Shown: positions 40,450-48,980 of the stretch, piece by piece | How the letters are laid out: every line of letters begins with the position of its first letter | Position numbering within the stretch: the first letter of the stretch is position 1 | NCBI RefSeq assembly: GCF_000949135.2 | Contig: NZ_JTAN02000012.1 | Coordinates: 310,001 to 374,000 of the forward strand | DNA length: 64,000 nucleotides | Source of the DNA: Burkholderia sp. USMB20 | GTDB taxonomy: Bacteria > Pseudomonadota > Gammaproteobacteria > Burkholderiales > Burkholderiaceae | Direction of reading: 5' to 3' | Translations under genes and position numbers: made by a program | The notes under the pieces: model-generated | What the model was told of the DNA's origin: nothing | Database searches by the model: none | The model's input: only the letters and a program-made list of their open reading frames with translations

Positions 40450-40478
40450 GCTGCCGCTGCCGCTGCCGCTGCCGCTGC
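40450..40478. repeat. GCTGCC hexanucleotide tandem repeat
   Basis: About 4.8 copies of GCTGCC run in tandem in the 198-bp gap between two minus-strand genes. It is non-coding and could vary in copy number between strains. Confidence 0.8.
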
Positions 40479-40562
40479 GGCCGGGCCGGTCCGGCGTAGC
40501 GGATCCGGCCCGGAATCCGCCGCACGGCGGCGGCGTGCTGCCGCCGGCCGCCGTCGCGTGCG

Positions 40563-41549
40563 TCACACCTCGACCACGCGCCCCGTCTGCCACGACGTCA
40601 TCGCGGCTTCCGCCAGCTCGAGCGCGGCGAGCCCGTCGTCGATCGTCGTCCTGACCGGCGTGCCGTCGCGCAGCGCGTCGACGAAGTGCGCGATCTCGGC
40701 CGCGTACGCGTGCCGGTAGCGCTCGAGGAAGAACGGCTCCGGCACGTCGGTGGCGATGCCGTTCGCCGACCATGCGCTCACTTCGGTCGGACGCACGTTG
40801 CCGGCCTGCAGCATCCCGTTGCTGCCGAGCAGCTCGAAGCGCTGGTCGTAGCCGTAAGCCGCGCGGCGCGACGTGTTGATCTGGCACAGCAGGCCGCGCC
40901 GCGTGCGGATCGTCACGGCGGTCGAATCGATGTCGCCGGCGTCGCGCACGGCCGGGTCGGTCAGGCAACTGCCGGTTGCGTGCAGCGTCTGCGCTTCGTC
41001 GCCGAGGATCCAGCGGAACACGTCGAAGTCGTGGATCAGCATGTCCTTGAAGATGCCGCCCGAGCTGCGGAGGTACTCGACGGGCGGCGCGCCGGGGTCG
41101 CGGCTCGTGACGACCAGTATTTCCGGGGTGCCGATCTCGCCGCGTTCGACGCGCGCCTTCAGCGCGGCGAAGGTCGGATCGAAGCGGCGCTGGAAGCCGA
41201 TCATGCAGGTGACGCCGCGGCGGCGCACGACCTCCGCGCATTCGCGCGAGCGTGCGACGCTCAGGTCGACCGGCTTCTCGCAGAACACGGCCTTGCCCGC
41301 GTTCGCCGCCGCGACGATCAGGTCCGCGTGCGTATTGGTGCTCGATGCGATCACGACGGCCTGCACGGACGGGTCGCCGAGCGCGCGTTCGAGGTCGGCG
41401 ACCTGCGCGCCGTGCGCCTGCGCGAGTGCTTCGGCCGATGGCGCATGGTGGTCGATCACGTACTTGAGTGTCGCGCCCGGGTGGCGCGCCAGATTCGCCG
41501 CGTGGATCTTCCCGATTCTTCCCGCACCGAACAACGCGAATTCGATCAT
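40563..41549 (-). CDS. Gfo/Idh/MocA-family dehydrogenase, inositol 2-dehydrogenase-like
   Basis: This 328-residue NAD(P)-dependent oxidoreductase starts with the Rossmann motif FALFGAGRIGKIHAANLARH and has the family catalytic lysine in VFCEKPVDLS. Other parts matching inositol dehydrogenases (IolG) are MIGFQRRFDPTFA, GGIFKDMLIHDFDVFRWILG and AYAAEIAHFVDALRDG. It would oxidise a ring hydroxyl of an inositol-type sugar. Its place beside two TIM-barrel isomerases and an oxygenase set supports a role in inositol-derivative breakdown. ATG 41549 follows a GGAG-type site. It lies 77 bp after the porin gene in the same direction. Confidence 0.88.
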   Translation of the reverse strand: MIEFALFGAGRIGKIHAANLARHPGATLKYVIDHHAPSAEALAQAHGAQVADLERALGDPSVQAVVIASSTNTHADLIVAAANAGKAVFCEKPVDLSVARSRECAEVVRRRGVTCMIGFQRRFDPTFAALKARVERGEIGTPEILVVTSRDPGAPPVEYLRSSGGIFKDMLIHDFDVFRWILGDEAQTLHATGSCLTDPAVRDAGDIDSTAVTIRTRRGLLCQINTSRRAAYGYDQRFELLGSNGMLQAGNVRPTEVSAWSANGIATDVPEPFFLERYRHAYAAEIAHFVDALRDGTPVRTTIDDGLAALELAEAAMTSWQTGRVVEV

Positions 41550-41626
41550 GGTGTGCTCCTTTCTCCTGGTGATTCCGTTGTGTGGGACGCTGCGTGGCTC
41601 ACGTCGGCCGCGCACCGTCGCGCTCG

Positions 41627-42748
41627 TCAGAACGAGTGATTGATGCCGATGTTCACGCCGGTCTGCGAACGGCCCGGCAGCGGATTCGCGAGGTTGTCGT
41701 TGTCCGTGCCGGGGTTGTTGCTCGCGACCGAGAAATTCGAGCCGCTCGCGTTGCGCACGTGCGCGGCGGTCGCGTAGAGCAGCGTGCGCTTCGACAGGCT
41801 GTACGCGCCGCCGAGCGCGAACATCGACGCGTGGCCCGACGGGTCGTGCGTCGCGTCGCCGGCGCCCGGGCCGACGTGCACGTAGTACGCGGCGCCGCCG
41901 AGCGATAGCGCGGGCGTCACGCGATACTGCGCGCCGATCCAGTAGTGATCGGCATTGCGCGCGAGGCCGGCGGGCGTGTCGGGCGCGTTCAGGTGCGTGT
42001 ACGCGGCCTGCAACGTCAGCGCGCGCCAATAGAGGTTCGCACCGGCGAAGACCTCGCGCGAGCTCGCGAACACGTTGCTCATCCGGCCGTTCGCGTCGCG
42101 CAGCTCGTCGTACATCGCGCGCAGCATCACGAAGTCGTTGCGGTACGTGAGCTGAATGCCGTCGCTGCGGCCGTACTCGTGCGCCGCGCCGAGATTGAAG
42201 CCGCCTGCCTGGTTGCCGAGCGCGTACTGCGCGTGCACGCTGAAGCCGTTCCAGGATGGCGACCGGTATTCGACGTTGTTGCTGGTGATCGGCACGTTGC
42301 GGCTGCGCACCAGCGCGGTCGCGGAATAGGCTTGCTGCAGCAGCGGATCCATGTCCCATTGATCGTTCGCGATGAACAGGTTGCGGCCGAACGTCAGCGT
42401 GCCGAGCCGGTCGTGGCGCACGCCGACGAGCGCCTTGCGGCTGAACAGGCTGCCGTTGCCGTCGCCCGCGGTGCCCGACATCAGGTTGATGCCCGATTCG
42501 AGATTGAAGATCACGCGATAGCCGCCGCCGATGTCTTCCTGGCCGAGCAGCCCGAACCGGCTCGCGCCCCAGTCGCTGCTTTGCGCGCGCAGCCGCGACG
42601 CGGTGGTGCCGTTGCCGGCCTGCACCTGGCTCACGTAGTCGAGGCCGGCGTCGGCGACGCCGTATAGCGTGACCGATGTTTGCGCGAAAGCACTCGAATA
42701 ACAGAGGAATCCTGAGCAGATGAGTGCCGTTGGCGAAACTCGTTTCAT
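41627..42748 (-). CDS. Gram-negative trimeric porin (OmpC-type)
   Basis: This 373-residue porin carries a signal peptide ending in SAFAQ. The mature protein opens with SVTLYGVADAGLDYVSQ, the standard first strand of betaproteobacterial porins, and ends in NIGINHSF with the terminal Phe needed for outer membrane insertion. Other family marks are SRFGLLGQEDIGGGYRVIFN and WDMDPLLQQAYS. It would form a 16-strand diffusion channel. Its location inside the inositol-type catabolic group suggests it admits that substrate, but such porins are usually broad, so this is inference. Confidence 0.92.
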   Translation of the reverse strand: MKRVSPTALICSGFLCYSSAFAQTSVTLYGVADAGLDYVSQVQAGNGTTASRLRAQSSDWGASRFGLLGQEDIGGGYRVIFNLESGINLMSGTAGDGNGSLFSRKALVGVRHDRLGTLTFGRNLFIANDQWDMDPLLQQAYSATALVRSRNVPITSNNVEYRSPSWNGFSVHAQYALGNQAGGFNLGAAHEYGRSDGIQLTYRNDFVMLRAMYDELRDANGRMSNVFASSREVFAGANLYWRALTLQAAYTHLNAPDTPAGLARNADHYWIGAQYRVTPALSLGGAAYYVHVGPGAGDATHDPSGHASMFALGGAYSLSKRTLLYATAAHVRNASGSNFSVASNNPGTDNDNLANPLPGRSQTGVNIGINHSF

Positions 42749-42927
42749 GTCGTCTCCAGACCTGTCGTCGTTTTGTTGTGGATTGCCTGCTTGCCTGCGT
42801 CGTGTCGCGCGTGTCTCGCGCGTACGTCACGTCGTGTACCGCATCGCATTCCGTATCATGCGCGGCAGGATGCGCGACGCGACGTGCCGCGCGGCGATTG
42901 CCGCGGCGGCGTGCGCCGCTGCGACGC

Positions 42928-43758
42928 TCAGCGAGCCGCCAGTTCGCCGCGGATGTAGTCGATGCTGGCGCGCAGCCGGTCTTCGATGTCACCCGCTTCC
43001 GCGATTTCGTTCGCGAACGGCTCGAACGAGAATGCCCCGCGATAGCCGCGCGCGAGCAGCTCGCGCAGCTGCCGGACGTTGCCGAGCCGGTCGGCGCCGC
43101 CGACCAGCACGCGATGGCCGTCGCGCATCCGGTCGACCGGCAGGTCGCCTTCTTCGACGCCCGAGATGTGCACGAGGCCTGTCAGGTTCGGGAAGAAGAT
43201 GTCCTCGCCCGACAGATGATGGTGGAACGTGTCGTGCACGAGCCGGAATACCTGCTCGCCGGCTGCGGCATAGATGGCCTTCACCGCGTCCGACTTGCGG
43301 CGCAGCGCGCATTCCTCGAAGCCGAGCGGCTCGATGAAGCCGAGCAGGCCGCGCGCGTCGAGGATCGGCTCGAGCGCCTTGAGCGCCTTCACAAGATCGG
43401 CGTGCCGCGCGGCGGGCTCGCGCGTGTCGCCGCGGCTGTTGGTCGGGCACAGCACCAGCGCGCGTGCGCCGCATTGCGCGGCGTAGTCGGCGAGCACGGT
43501 CGCTTCGTCCGCGCGCTCGGCGTTCCATTGGTCGAAGCGCTGCAGCGCGTTGATCGTCAGGATCGTCACGCCGCCGGCTTCGGCCGTCGCGCGCACGGCC
43601 GAAGCCGGCGTGCCGTCGGTGATCTCGACGCCGTCGAGATCGTTGCGGATCTCGATCGAGTCGATGCCGAGCCGCCGGCACAGCGCGACATAGCGGTCGA
43701 GCGGCAGGCGCGGCGCGCTCATCCGGTTCAGCGAAAAGTGAAAGGCGGGTTGCGTCAT
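42928..43758 (-). CDS. Xylose isomerase-fold protein, IolI (2-keto-myo-inositol isomerase)-like
   Basis: This 276-residue TIM-barrel protein matches the size and layout of IolI, which interconverts keto-inositols. Motifs are FSLNRMSAPRLPLDRYVALC at the start and metal-binding positions in GFIEPLGFEE, LVHDTFHHHLSG and HISGVEEGD, with SFEPFANEI near the end. A divalent metal is expected. It lies 36 bp downstream of the second TIM-barrel gene in the same orientation, so the two are probably co-transcribed. Hydroxypyruvate isomerase-like activity is an alternative for this fold. Confidence 0.82.
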   Translation of the reverse strand: MTQPAFHFSLNRMSAPRLPLDRYVALCRRLGIDSIEIRNDLDGVEITDGTPASAVRATAEAGGVTILTINALQRFDQWNAERADEATVLADYAAQCGARALVLCPTNSRGDTREPAARHADLVKALKALEPILDARGLLGFIEPLGFEECALRRKSDAVKAIYAAAGEQVFRLVHDTFHHHLSGEDIFFPNLTGLVHISGVEEGDLPVDRMRDGHRVLVGGADRLGNVRQLRELLARGYRGAFSFEPFANEIAEAGDIEDRLRASIDYIRGELAAR

Positions 43759-43794
43759 CGTTCGGTCCTCAGGTGTCGAATGGGGCGGGGCGAA

Positions 43795-44829
43795 TCAGGT
43801 GAAGCTGCGTGCGCCGGTGCCGGCCGGCACATCCGCCGGTTCCGCGGCGAGCGCGTGCCACGTGGCGCGCAGCCATTGCGCGCACGCGACGTTGTTGTCG
43901 AAGATCGAATAGCGGGCGCCGCCGCCGTAGTCCGGAAACGGGATGAACTCGCAGCTGATCTGCTCGAGCGGTGTCGGCCGCGTATGCACCTGCCACTCCA
44001 GCAGGCGCCGCAGCGCCGTCTTCCACGTGTCGAGCGGTGCCGCGCGCCATTCGCCGTGATACGCGCCCGGCGCCGGTTCGACGAACGGGTACTGGATCCC
44101 GCGGCCGGGCCGTCCGTCCGCGCGGCGCATCCAGCGGTTCTCCGGATTGTTCGGAATCACGCTGCGCGCATGCGCGTGGCGGACCCAGCCGCGTGCGATC
44201 CAGTCGGCGTAGACGGCCGACGGCGAGGCCGGGTCGAGCAGCTGCCGCACGCGCTCGACCGGCTCGCGCAGGCCCGACGCATCGAGTTCGGGGCGATTGC
44301 CGAGCTTGAACAGCAGGTGCGAATGGTCGAGCGTGATCCGGAACGGCACGCCTGTTTGCTCGACGCATTGCGCGACGCGCGCGATCCGCGGGAAATCCTC
44401 GCTCCACATGTCGACGTGCACTTCGAGGCTCGGCAGGCAGCCAACCGGCTCGCCGCGTTCGTATGCGCGCAGGTAGAAGTCGGCGACTTCGCGGTCCGAC
44501 AGCGGATGGCCGTCCGCATGGTGCGCGTACAGCTGGCAGTTGAGTACCGTGCTGCCGAACCGCGCGCCGGCATCGACGATCTCGGCGACGTGCGCTTCGT
44601 CGCGGCCGGCGCACCAGATGCCGCCGATCACGCGGATCGGCAGCGCATGCCGGTCGACGAGCGCGAAGTACGGCGACAGGTCCTCGCCGTGCACCGGGTT
44701 CTTCTCGACGTAGTCGAACACGCCGGCGTCCGCGATCATCCGGAACCGCTCGGCAGGCGTGGGCAGCGGCAGGCCGTCGTGTTCGAGCACGCCGTCGAGG
44801 TTCACGCCGATGAGTATCGCTTCAGCCAT
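43795..44829 (-). CDS. Xylose isomerase-fold protein, possible MocC/IolE-like enzyme
   Basis: This 344-residue TIM-barrel protein has the xylose isomerase-like fold. It starts AEAILIGVNLDGVLEHDG, and carries LEVHVDMWSEDF and ITLDHSHLLFKLG, which place metal-binding Glu, Asp and His at barrel strand ends. The last third (SCEFIPFPDYGGGARYS) is unlike the neighbouring IolI-type protein, so this is a distinct subfamily. By position it could be the inosose dehydratase- or MocC-like step in an inositol-derivative route; I cannot confirm it. ATG 44829 has a GGAGACGATGGC context. A candidate operator lies 67 bp upstream. Confidence 0.7.
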   Translation of the reverse strand: MAEAILIGVNLDGVLEHDGLPLPTPAERFRMIADAGVFDYVEKNPVHGEDLSPYFALVDRHALPIRVIGGIWCAGRDEAHVAEIVDAGARFGSTVLNCQLYAHHADGHPLSDREVADFYLRAYERGEPVGCLPSLEVHVDMWSEDFPRIARVAQCVEQTGVPFRITLDHSHLLFKLGNRPELDASGLREPVERVRQLLDPASPSAVYADWIARGWVRHAHARSVIPNNPENRWMRRADGRPGRGIQYPFVEPAPGAYHGEWRAAPLDTWKTALRRLLEWQVHTRPTPLEQISCEFIPFPDYGGGARYSIFDNNVACAQWLRATWHALAAEPADVPAGTGARSFT

Positions 44830-44895
44830 CGTCTCCGTCCGTTCCGGTTCTGGATGGCTGCCAAATGTACGGACGTGCCGAGCGGGCTGCATGAC

Positions 44896-44909
44896 AAACG
44901 TTGACGAAA
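44896..44909 (+). promoter_or_regulatory. Candidate LacI-family operator, copy 1
   Basis: AAACGTTGACGAAA lies 67 bp upstream of the TIM-barrel gene start (minus-strand operon). The same 14 bases occur in inverted orientation at 46108-46121 upstream of the oxygenase operon. It has an AACGTT core typical of LacI-family sites, and the LacI-type regulator is encoded between the two copies. Confidence 0.6.
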
Positions 44910-44970
44910 AATCGCCCATGCGGCGGTCGATTTTTTTTGCGGCGCGCGTCCGCGCGATGCGCGGCGGGCG

Positions 44971-46035
44971 TCAGGCCGGCAGGTACGCGCTGGTGCGCAC
45001 GTTGGCCGAGCAGAACACGCGGAATTCGACCGGGTCGCCCGGCGGCGGCTGTTCGACGATCCCGCACGCGTGCAGCACGTGCTGCAGCGCGGAAATCGCC
45101 TGGCCGTCCGGATCCTGGTCGATCGCAATGTCCATCGAACCGGCCTCGATGTAGGTGCGATGCAGGTCGATCATCTCGTGGCCGATCCAGACGACGCGCC
45201 CGGCCGCGCCCGCCTTGCGCAGCGCGGCCTCGATGCCGGCCGAGCCCGCGCCGCTGTTGTAGATCCCGACGATGTCGCCGTGCGCGTGCAGCGCGTTCGT
45301 CACCGCGCGGTAGCAGCGGTCGTCCTGGTCGAGCGTTTCGATCGGCGCGTCGTCGCAGCGGAGGTCGGGAAAGGCTTCCCGCAACTGGTCGATGCAGCCG
45401 GCCATCCGGTCGGCGTGCGCGCGGTAGCCCATCCGTCCGGCGAGCAGCAGCACGCGGCCGGGGCGTGCCGCGAGGCGGCCGATGTAGTAGCCGGCCGTGC
45501 GTCCGGCGCGGTAGTTGTCGATGCCCGCGTAGTGCACGCGGCCGACGCCGCCGATGTCGGTGACCATCGTGACGACGGTCTCGCCGCGCGCGATCGCGCC
45601 GGCCAGTGCGTCGCGCACGCGCGGCGTGTCGCGCGCGGTGACGATCAGTGCCGCGCGCCGGTACGCGGGCCGTTCGATCAGCGCGGCCGCGCGCTCGTCG
45701 TCCGCGGCGGGCAGGATGGTCCGGTGCACGACCACGCGCCGGTCGAGCATCTGCAGCGAGCGTTGCACCGCCTGCTGCAGCCGCCGGAAGAACGGTGCAT
45801 CGGTGTCGGGCAGCAGCACGTCGACGTGAAGCAGCCCGTGCCGCGTGTCGGGCAACTGGCGCGGCACGCCAAGCTGGCGCGCGGCCGCCACCACGCGCTC
45901 GCGTGCCTGCGCGGACACGCTGCCGCGCTCGTTCAGCACGCGGTCGACGGTGGTCGTGCTGACCCCGGCGAGCGCCGCGATCTCGTCGAAGCGCGCGGTG
46001 CGCTTGCGCCAGCGCGGACCGGTCGGGTCGGCCAT
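44971..46035 (-). CDS. LacI-family transcriptional regulator with sugar-binding domain
   Basis: This 354-residue protein has an N-terminal LacI helix-turn-helix (FDEIAALAGVSTTTVDRVLN, residues ~15-35) and a periplasmic-binding-type effector domain. Motifs in that domain are HVDVLLPDTDAPFFRRLQQA, AGIDNYRAGRTAGYYIGRLA and AGRMGYRAHADRMAG. The effector part resembles sugar- or inositol-binding ABC receptors. It sits between two transcription units of the putative inositol-derivative cluster, and both carry the same 14-bp element upstream. This makes it their likely repressor. ATG 46035 follows an ACGGAGACGACC-type site. Confidence 0.88.
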   Translation of the reverse strand: MADPTGPRWRKRTARFDEIAALAGVSTTTVDRVLNERGSVSAQARERVVAAARQLGVPRQLPDTRHGLLHVDVLLPDTDAPFFRRLQQAVQRSLQMLDRRVVVHRTILPAADDERAAALIERPAYRRAALIVTARDTPRVRDALAGAIARGETVVTMVTDIGGVGRVHYAGIDNYRAGRTAGYYIGRLAARPGRVLLLAGRMGYRAHADRMAGCIDQLREAFPDLRCDDAPIETLDQDDRCYRAVTNALHAHGDIVGIYNSGAGSAGIEAALRKAGAAGRVVWIGHEMIDLHRTYIEAGSMDIAIDQDPDGQAISALQHVLHACGIVEQPPPGDPVEFRVFCSANVRTSAYLPA

Positions 46036-46107
46036 GGTCGTCTCCGTGTTCGTCTGTCGTCGCCAGCGGGGTGTGGCGCTGTCCGGAACGCTAAAGCGAT
46101 GGCGAAA

Positions 46108-46121
46108 TTTCGTCAACGTTT
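46108..46121 (-). promoter_or_regulatory. Candidate LacI-family operator, copy 2
   Basis: TTTCGTCAACGTTT, the reverse complement of 44896-44909, lies in the 175-bp divergent gap between the LacI-type gene and the oxygenase gene. It overlaps a CGAAATTTCG palindrome (46103-46112). Binding here could control both directions. Confidence 0.6.
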
Positions 46122-46210
46122 CGATTGAGCGGGTCATGGCCGTCGCCTAATTTTGAATGCATGCGAAGCGCGTGCCGCGCTTCCCGCAAACGAACAATCA
46201 GGAGACACGC

Positions 46211-47296
46211 GTGGCCCACACGAACGATCAGGCGCACGACCGCGACGCGGCGGCACGCCGTCAGGATTACCGAATGATCGGCGGTGCCGGCGAGCGTGCG
46301 CGTGCCGCGGGCCTCGTCAATGCCGCGTGGTACCGGTGCCCGGTGCCGCGGCCGCTGATGAAGCAGCTGATGCAGCGCGACGATGCGCGCGCGATCCGCG
46401 ACACGCTGATCTGGTACGCGGCGATCGTCGCGAGTGGCGTGCTCGCGTGGCTCGCCTGGCGTGCGCATTCCGCGTGGGCGATCCTCGCGTTCTTCGTGTA
46501 CGGCACGCTCTACTGCAGCCCGGCCGACTCGCGCTGGCACGAGTGCGGACACGGCACCGCGTTCCGCACGCGCTGGATGAACGACGTGCTGTACCAGGTC
46601 GCGTCGTTCCAGGTGTTCCGCCGCGCGACGGTCTGGCGCTGGAGCCACGCGCGCCATCACACCGACACGCTGATCGTCGGCCGCGATCCGGAAATCGCCG
46701 CGCCGAAGCCGACCGACTGGCTCGGGCTCATGTTGAACGTGGTGGCGCTGAAGCACGTCGCGAGCGAGCTGCGCAAGATGATCGTGCTCGCGTTCGCCGG
46801 CCGGCTCGACGCCGAGGAGCGCACCTACGTGCCCGAATCGGAGTGGCCGAAGGCCGTGCGCGAGGTGCGGATTCATCTGACCGTTTATGCGTGCGTGATC
46901 GGTGCGGCGTTGTACTGGCACACGATCCTGCCGGTGCTCTACATCGGCTTGCCGAGCCTGTACGGTGCGTGGCTGTACCTGTACTTCGGCCTCACGCAGC
47001 ACGCGGGCATGCCGGAGAACGTGCTCGATCACCGGCGCAACTGCCGGACCGTGAGGATGAATCCGGTATTCCGCTTCCTGTACTGGAACATGAACTATCA
47101 CGTCGAACACCACATGTTCCCGATGGTGCCGTTCCACGCGCTGCCGAAACTGCATGAAGCCGTGAAGGCTGACATGCCGCCGCCTTACCGCAGCACGCTG
47201 GCCGCGTATGCGGAGATCGTGCCGGCGCTCGTCCGGCAGACGCGCGACCCGTCGCATTACGTCGTGCGGCCGGTGCCCGACGCGGCGCGCGCATGA
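46211..47296 (+). CDS. Membrane di-iron hydroxylase/desaturase, MocD-like
   Basis: This is an inner-membrane non-haem di-iron enzyme of the desaturase/AlkB-XylM superfamily. From GTG 46211 it is 361 residues, with histidine boxes at ~110-114 (HECGH), ~146-150 (HARHH) and ~297-301 (HVEHH), plus a further His at ~264 in TQHAGMPENV. GTG is chosen because GGAG lies 6 bases upstream, and the same AGGAGACACGC leader precedes the next gene. A ferredoxin and reductase follow, so it is a three-component system receiving electrons from NAD(P)H. In rhizobia, MocD with MocE and MocF is needed to demethylate the rhizopine 3-O-methyl-scyllo-inosamine. The same role on an O-methyl inositol compound is proposed here. 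Confidence 0.78.
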   Translation: MAHTNDQAHDRDAAARRQDYRMIGGAGERARAAGLVNAAWYRCPVPRPLMKQLMQRDDARAIRDTLIWYAAIVASGVLAWLAWRAHSAWAILAFFVYGTLYCSPADSRWHECGHGTAFRTRWMNDVLYQVASFQVFRRATVWRWSHARHHTDTLIVGRDPEIAAPKPTDWLGLMLNVVALKHVASELRKMIVLAFAGRLDAEERTYVPESEWPKAVREVRIHLTVYACVIGAALYWHTILPVLYIGLPSLYGAWLYLYFGLTQHAGMPENVLDHRRNCRTVRMNPVFRFLYWNMNYHVEHHMFPMVPFHALPKLHEAVKADMPPPYRSTLAAYAEIVPALVRQTRDPSHYVVRPVPDAARA

Positions 47297-47333
47297 CCGC
47301 GCATCGAACATTCCAACGAAGGAGACACGCAAC

Positions 47334-47642
47334 ATGACGCAATGGATCGACACCGGCGCCCTCGACGACATCGACGACGAAGACGTCGCGCGCTTCGACC
47401 ACGACGGCCGCACATACGCGATCTACCGGATCGACGGGAACGTGTATGCGAGCGACGGGCTGTGCACGCACGAGCACGTGCATCTCGCGGACGGGCTCGT
47501 GATCGATCACGTGATCGAATGTCCGAAGCACAACGGGCGCTTCGACGTGCGCGACGGCCGGGCACTGTCGGCGCCTGCCTGCGAGAAGCTGCGCACCTAC
47601 CGCGCGAAAATCGAGAACGGCCGCATCCTGATCGAGGTGTGA
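47334..47642 (+). CDS. Rieske-type [2Fe-2S] ferredoxin, MocE-like
   Basis: This 102-residue soluble ferredoxin has the Rieske cluster ligands CTHEHVHLADG and CPKHNGRFDV, so two Cys and two His bind the iron-sulfur cluster. It matches the length of stand-alone ferredoxins such as those of aromatic dioxygenases and MocE. It lies 37 bp after the membrane oxygenase and 4 bp before the reductase, indicating one transcript and an electron-carrier role between them. The leader AAGGAGACACGC is nearly identical to that of the preceding gene. Confidence 0.93.
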   Translation: MTQWIDTGALDDIDDEDVARFDHDGRTYAIYRIDGNVYASDGLCTHEHVHLADGLVIDHVIECPKHNGRFDVRDGRALSAPACEKLRTYRAKIENGRILIEV

Positions 47643-47646
47643 CGCG

Positions 47647-48897
47647 ATGGCGAACGACCGGGTGATGGCGATCGTCGGCGCGGGCCATGCGGGCGGCCGC
47701 GCGGCGCAGGTGTTGCGCGAGGGCGGCTGGCGCGGGCGCATTGTGCTGATCGGCGCGGAGGCGCACTTGCCGTACGAGCGGCCGCCGCTGTCGAAGGGCG
47801 TGCTGACCGGCGAGCGCAGCGCCGCGCAATGCGGGCTGCGCGATCCGGATGCGTGGCGCGCGGACGGCATCGAGCCGATCGTTGCGATGGTCGAGCGGAT
47901 CGATCCGGTGGCGCGCGAGGTGCATGTGTCGGATGGCCGCGGCTTCGCTTGCGAAGCGCTGCTGCTCGCGACCGGCGGCCGTGCGCGCCGCCTCGCGATT
48001 CCGGGTGCGGAGCTCGCCGGCGTATTCGCGTTGCGCACGCTCGACGACGCGGCGGCGCTCGGTGCGCGGCTCGTGCCCGACGCGCGCGTCGTGCTGATCG
48101 GCGGCGGCTTCATCGGTCTCGAGGTCGCGGCGTCGGCGCGGTTGCGCGGCTGTCGCGTGACCGTGCTCGACGCGGCACCGCGCCTGCTCGGGCGTGCGGT
48201 GCCGGAGCCGATCGCGGCACGCGTGCATGCGCTGCATGCGGCGCGGGGCGTCGCGATCAGCCTGAACCGACGGCCCGTCGCGATCGAGCGCACGCAAGGC
48301 GGCGCACTGGCCGTCGTGCTCGACGACGGCGACACGCTGCTCGCCGATACGGTGGTGGCCGGCATCGGGATCGAGCCGGCCGACGAACTGGCGCGCGACG
48401 CGGGGCTCGTCACCGAGCGCGGGATCGTCGTGAACGCGCGGCTCGAGACCTCGGCACGCGGCATCTACGCAGCCGGCGATGTCGCGGTGTTTCCGAGCGG
48501 GGCGTCAGGGCGGCTCGTGCGTCAGGAAACCTGGCACGGCGCGGAAACGCAGGCGCGCGTCGCCGCACGCAACATGCTCGGCGCGGACGAACCGTATCGC
48601 GAGATGCCGTGGTTCTGGTCCGATCAATACGACGCGCAACTGCAGGTGGCCGGCGAACCGGCGCTCGGTGTGCGGACGGTCGCGCGCGTGCTCGGCGACG
48701 ATGCGGAAATCCATTTCCACTTCGATGCCGGCGAGCGGCTCGTCGCGGCGAGCGGCTTCGGTCGTGCGTCGGGGTTCGTTAAGGAGATGCGCGTTGCGCG
48801 CATGCTGGTCGAGCGCGGGATCGGCGTGACGCCGGAAGCGGTCGCGGATGCGGGGGTGAAGCTGAAGTCGCTGGTGTCGGCCGCGGGTGAACGCTAG
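47647..48897 (+). CDS. FAD-dependent ferredoxin reductase, MocF-like
   Basis: This 416-residue NAD(P)H:ferredoxin reductase has an N-terminal FAD fold (MAIVGAGHAGGRAAQVLREG), the LPYERPPLSKGVLTGE motif typical of dioxygenase-type reductases, and a NAD-binding VVLIGGGFIGLEVAASARL. It also has the second FAD motif ARGIYAAGDVAVFPS. It completes the oxygenase-ferredoxin-reductase unit, starting 4 bp after the ferredoxin stop. A strong hairpin follows 26 bp downstream. Frame is clean and length normal. Confidence 0.92.
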   Translation: MANDRVMAIVGAGHAGGRAAQVLREGGWRGRIVLIGAEAHLPYERPPLSKGVLTGERSAAQCGLRDPDAWRADGIEPIVAMVERIDPVAREVHVSDGRGFACEALLLATGGRARRLAIPGAELAGVFALRTLDDAAALGARLVPDARVVLIGGGFIGLEVAASARLRGCRVTVLDAAPRLLGRAVPEPIAARVHALHAARGVAISLNRRPVAIERTQGGALAVVLDDGDTLLADTVVAGIGIEPADELARDAGLVTERGIVVNARLETSARGIYAAGDVAVFPSGASGRLVRQETWHGAETQARVAARNMLGADEPYREMPWFWSDQYDAQLQVAGEPALGVRTVARVLGDDAEIHFHFDAGERLVAASGFGRASGFVKEMRVARMLVERGIGVTPEAVADAGVKLKSLVSAAGER

Positions 48898-48923
48898 CGG
48901 CGCCGGGCGAAGGAGAAGGGGAG

Positions 48924-48948
48924 GCGCGCGGCAGTCGCTGCCGCGCGC
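48924..48948. terminator. Strong hairpin after the oxygenase operon
   Basis: A perfect 11-bp stem GCGCGCGGCAG/CTGCCGCGCGC closes on a 3-nt TCG loop, 26 bp after the reductase stop. The following sequence is only moderately T-rich, so it may act in both directions between the convergent reductase and glpF genes. Confidence 0.65.
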
Positions 48949-48980
48949 TCGGTTCGGGTTCTGGTTCGGACTCAGAATCA

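Noticed and set aside
44930-44970. T-rich run near the LacI stop considered as its terminator
   Set aside because: The run is on the plus strand while the gene is on the minus strand, so the polarity is wrong and no hairpin precedes it in the right order.
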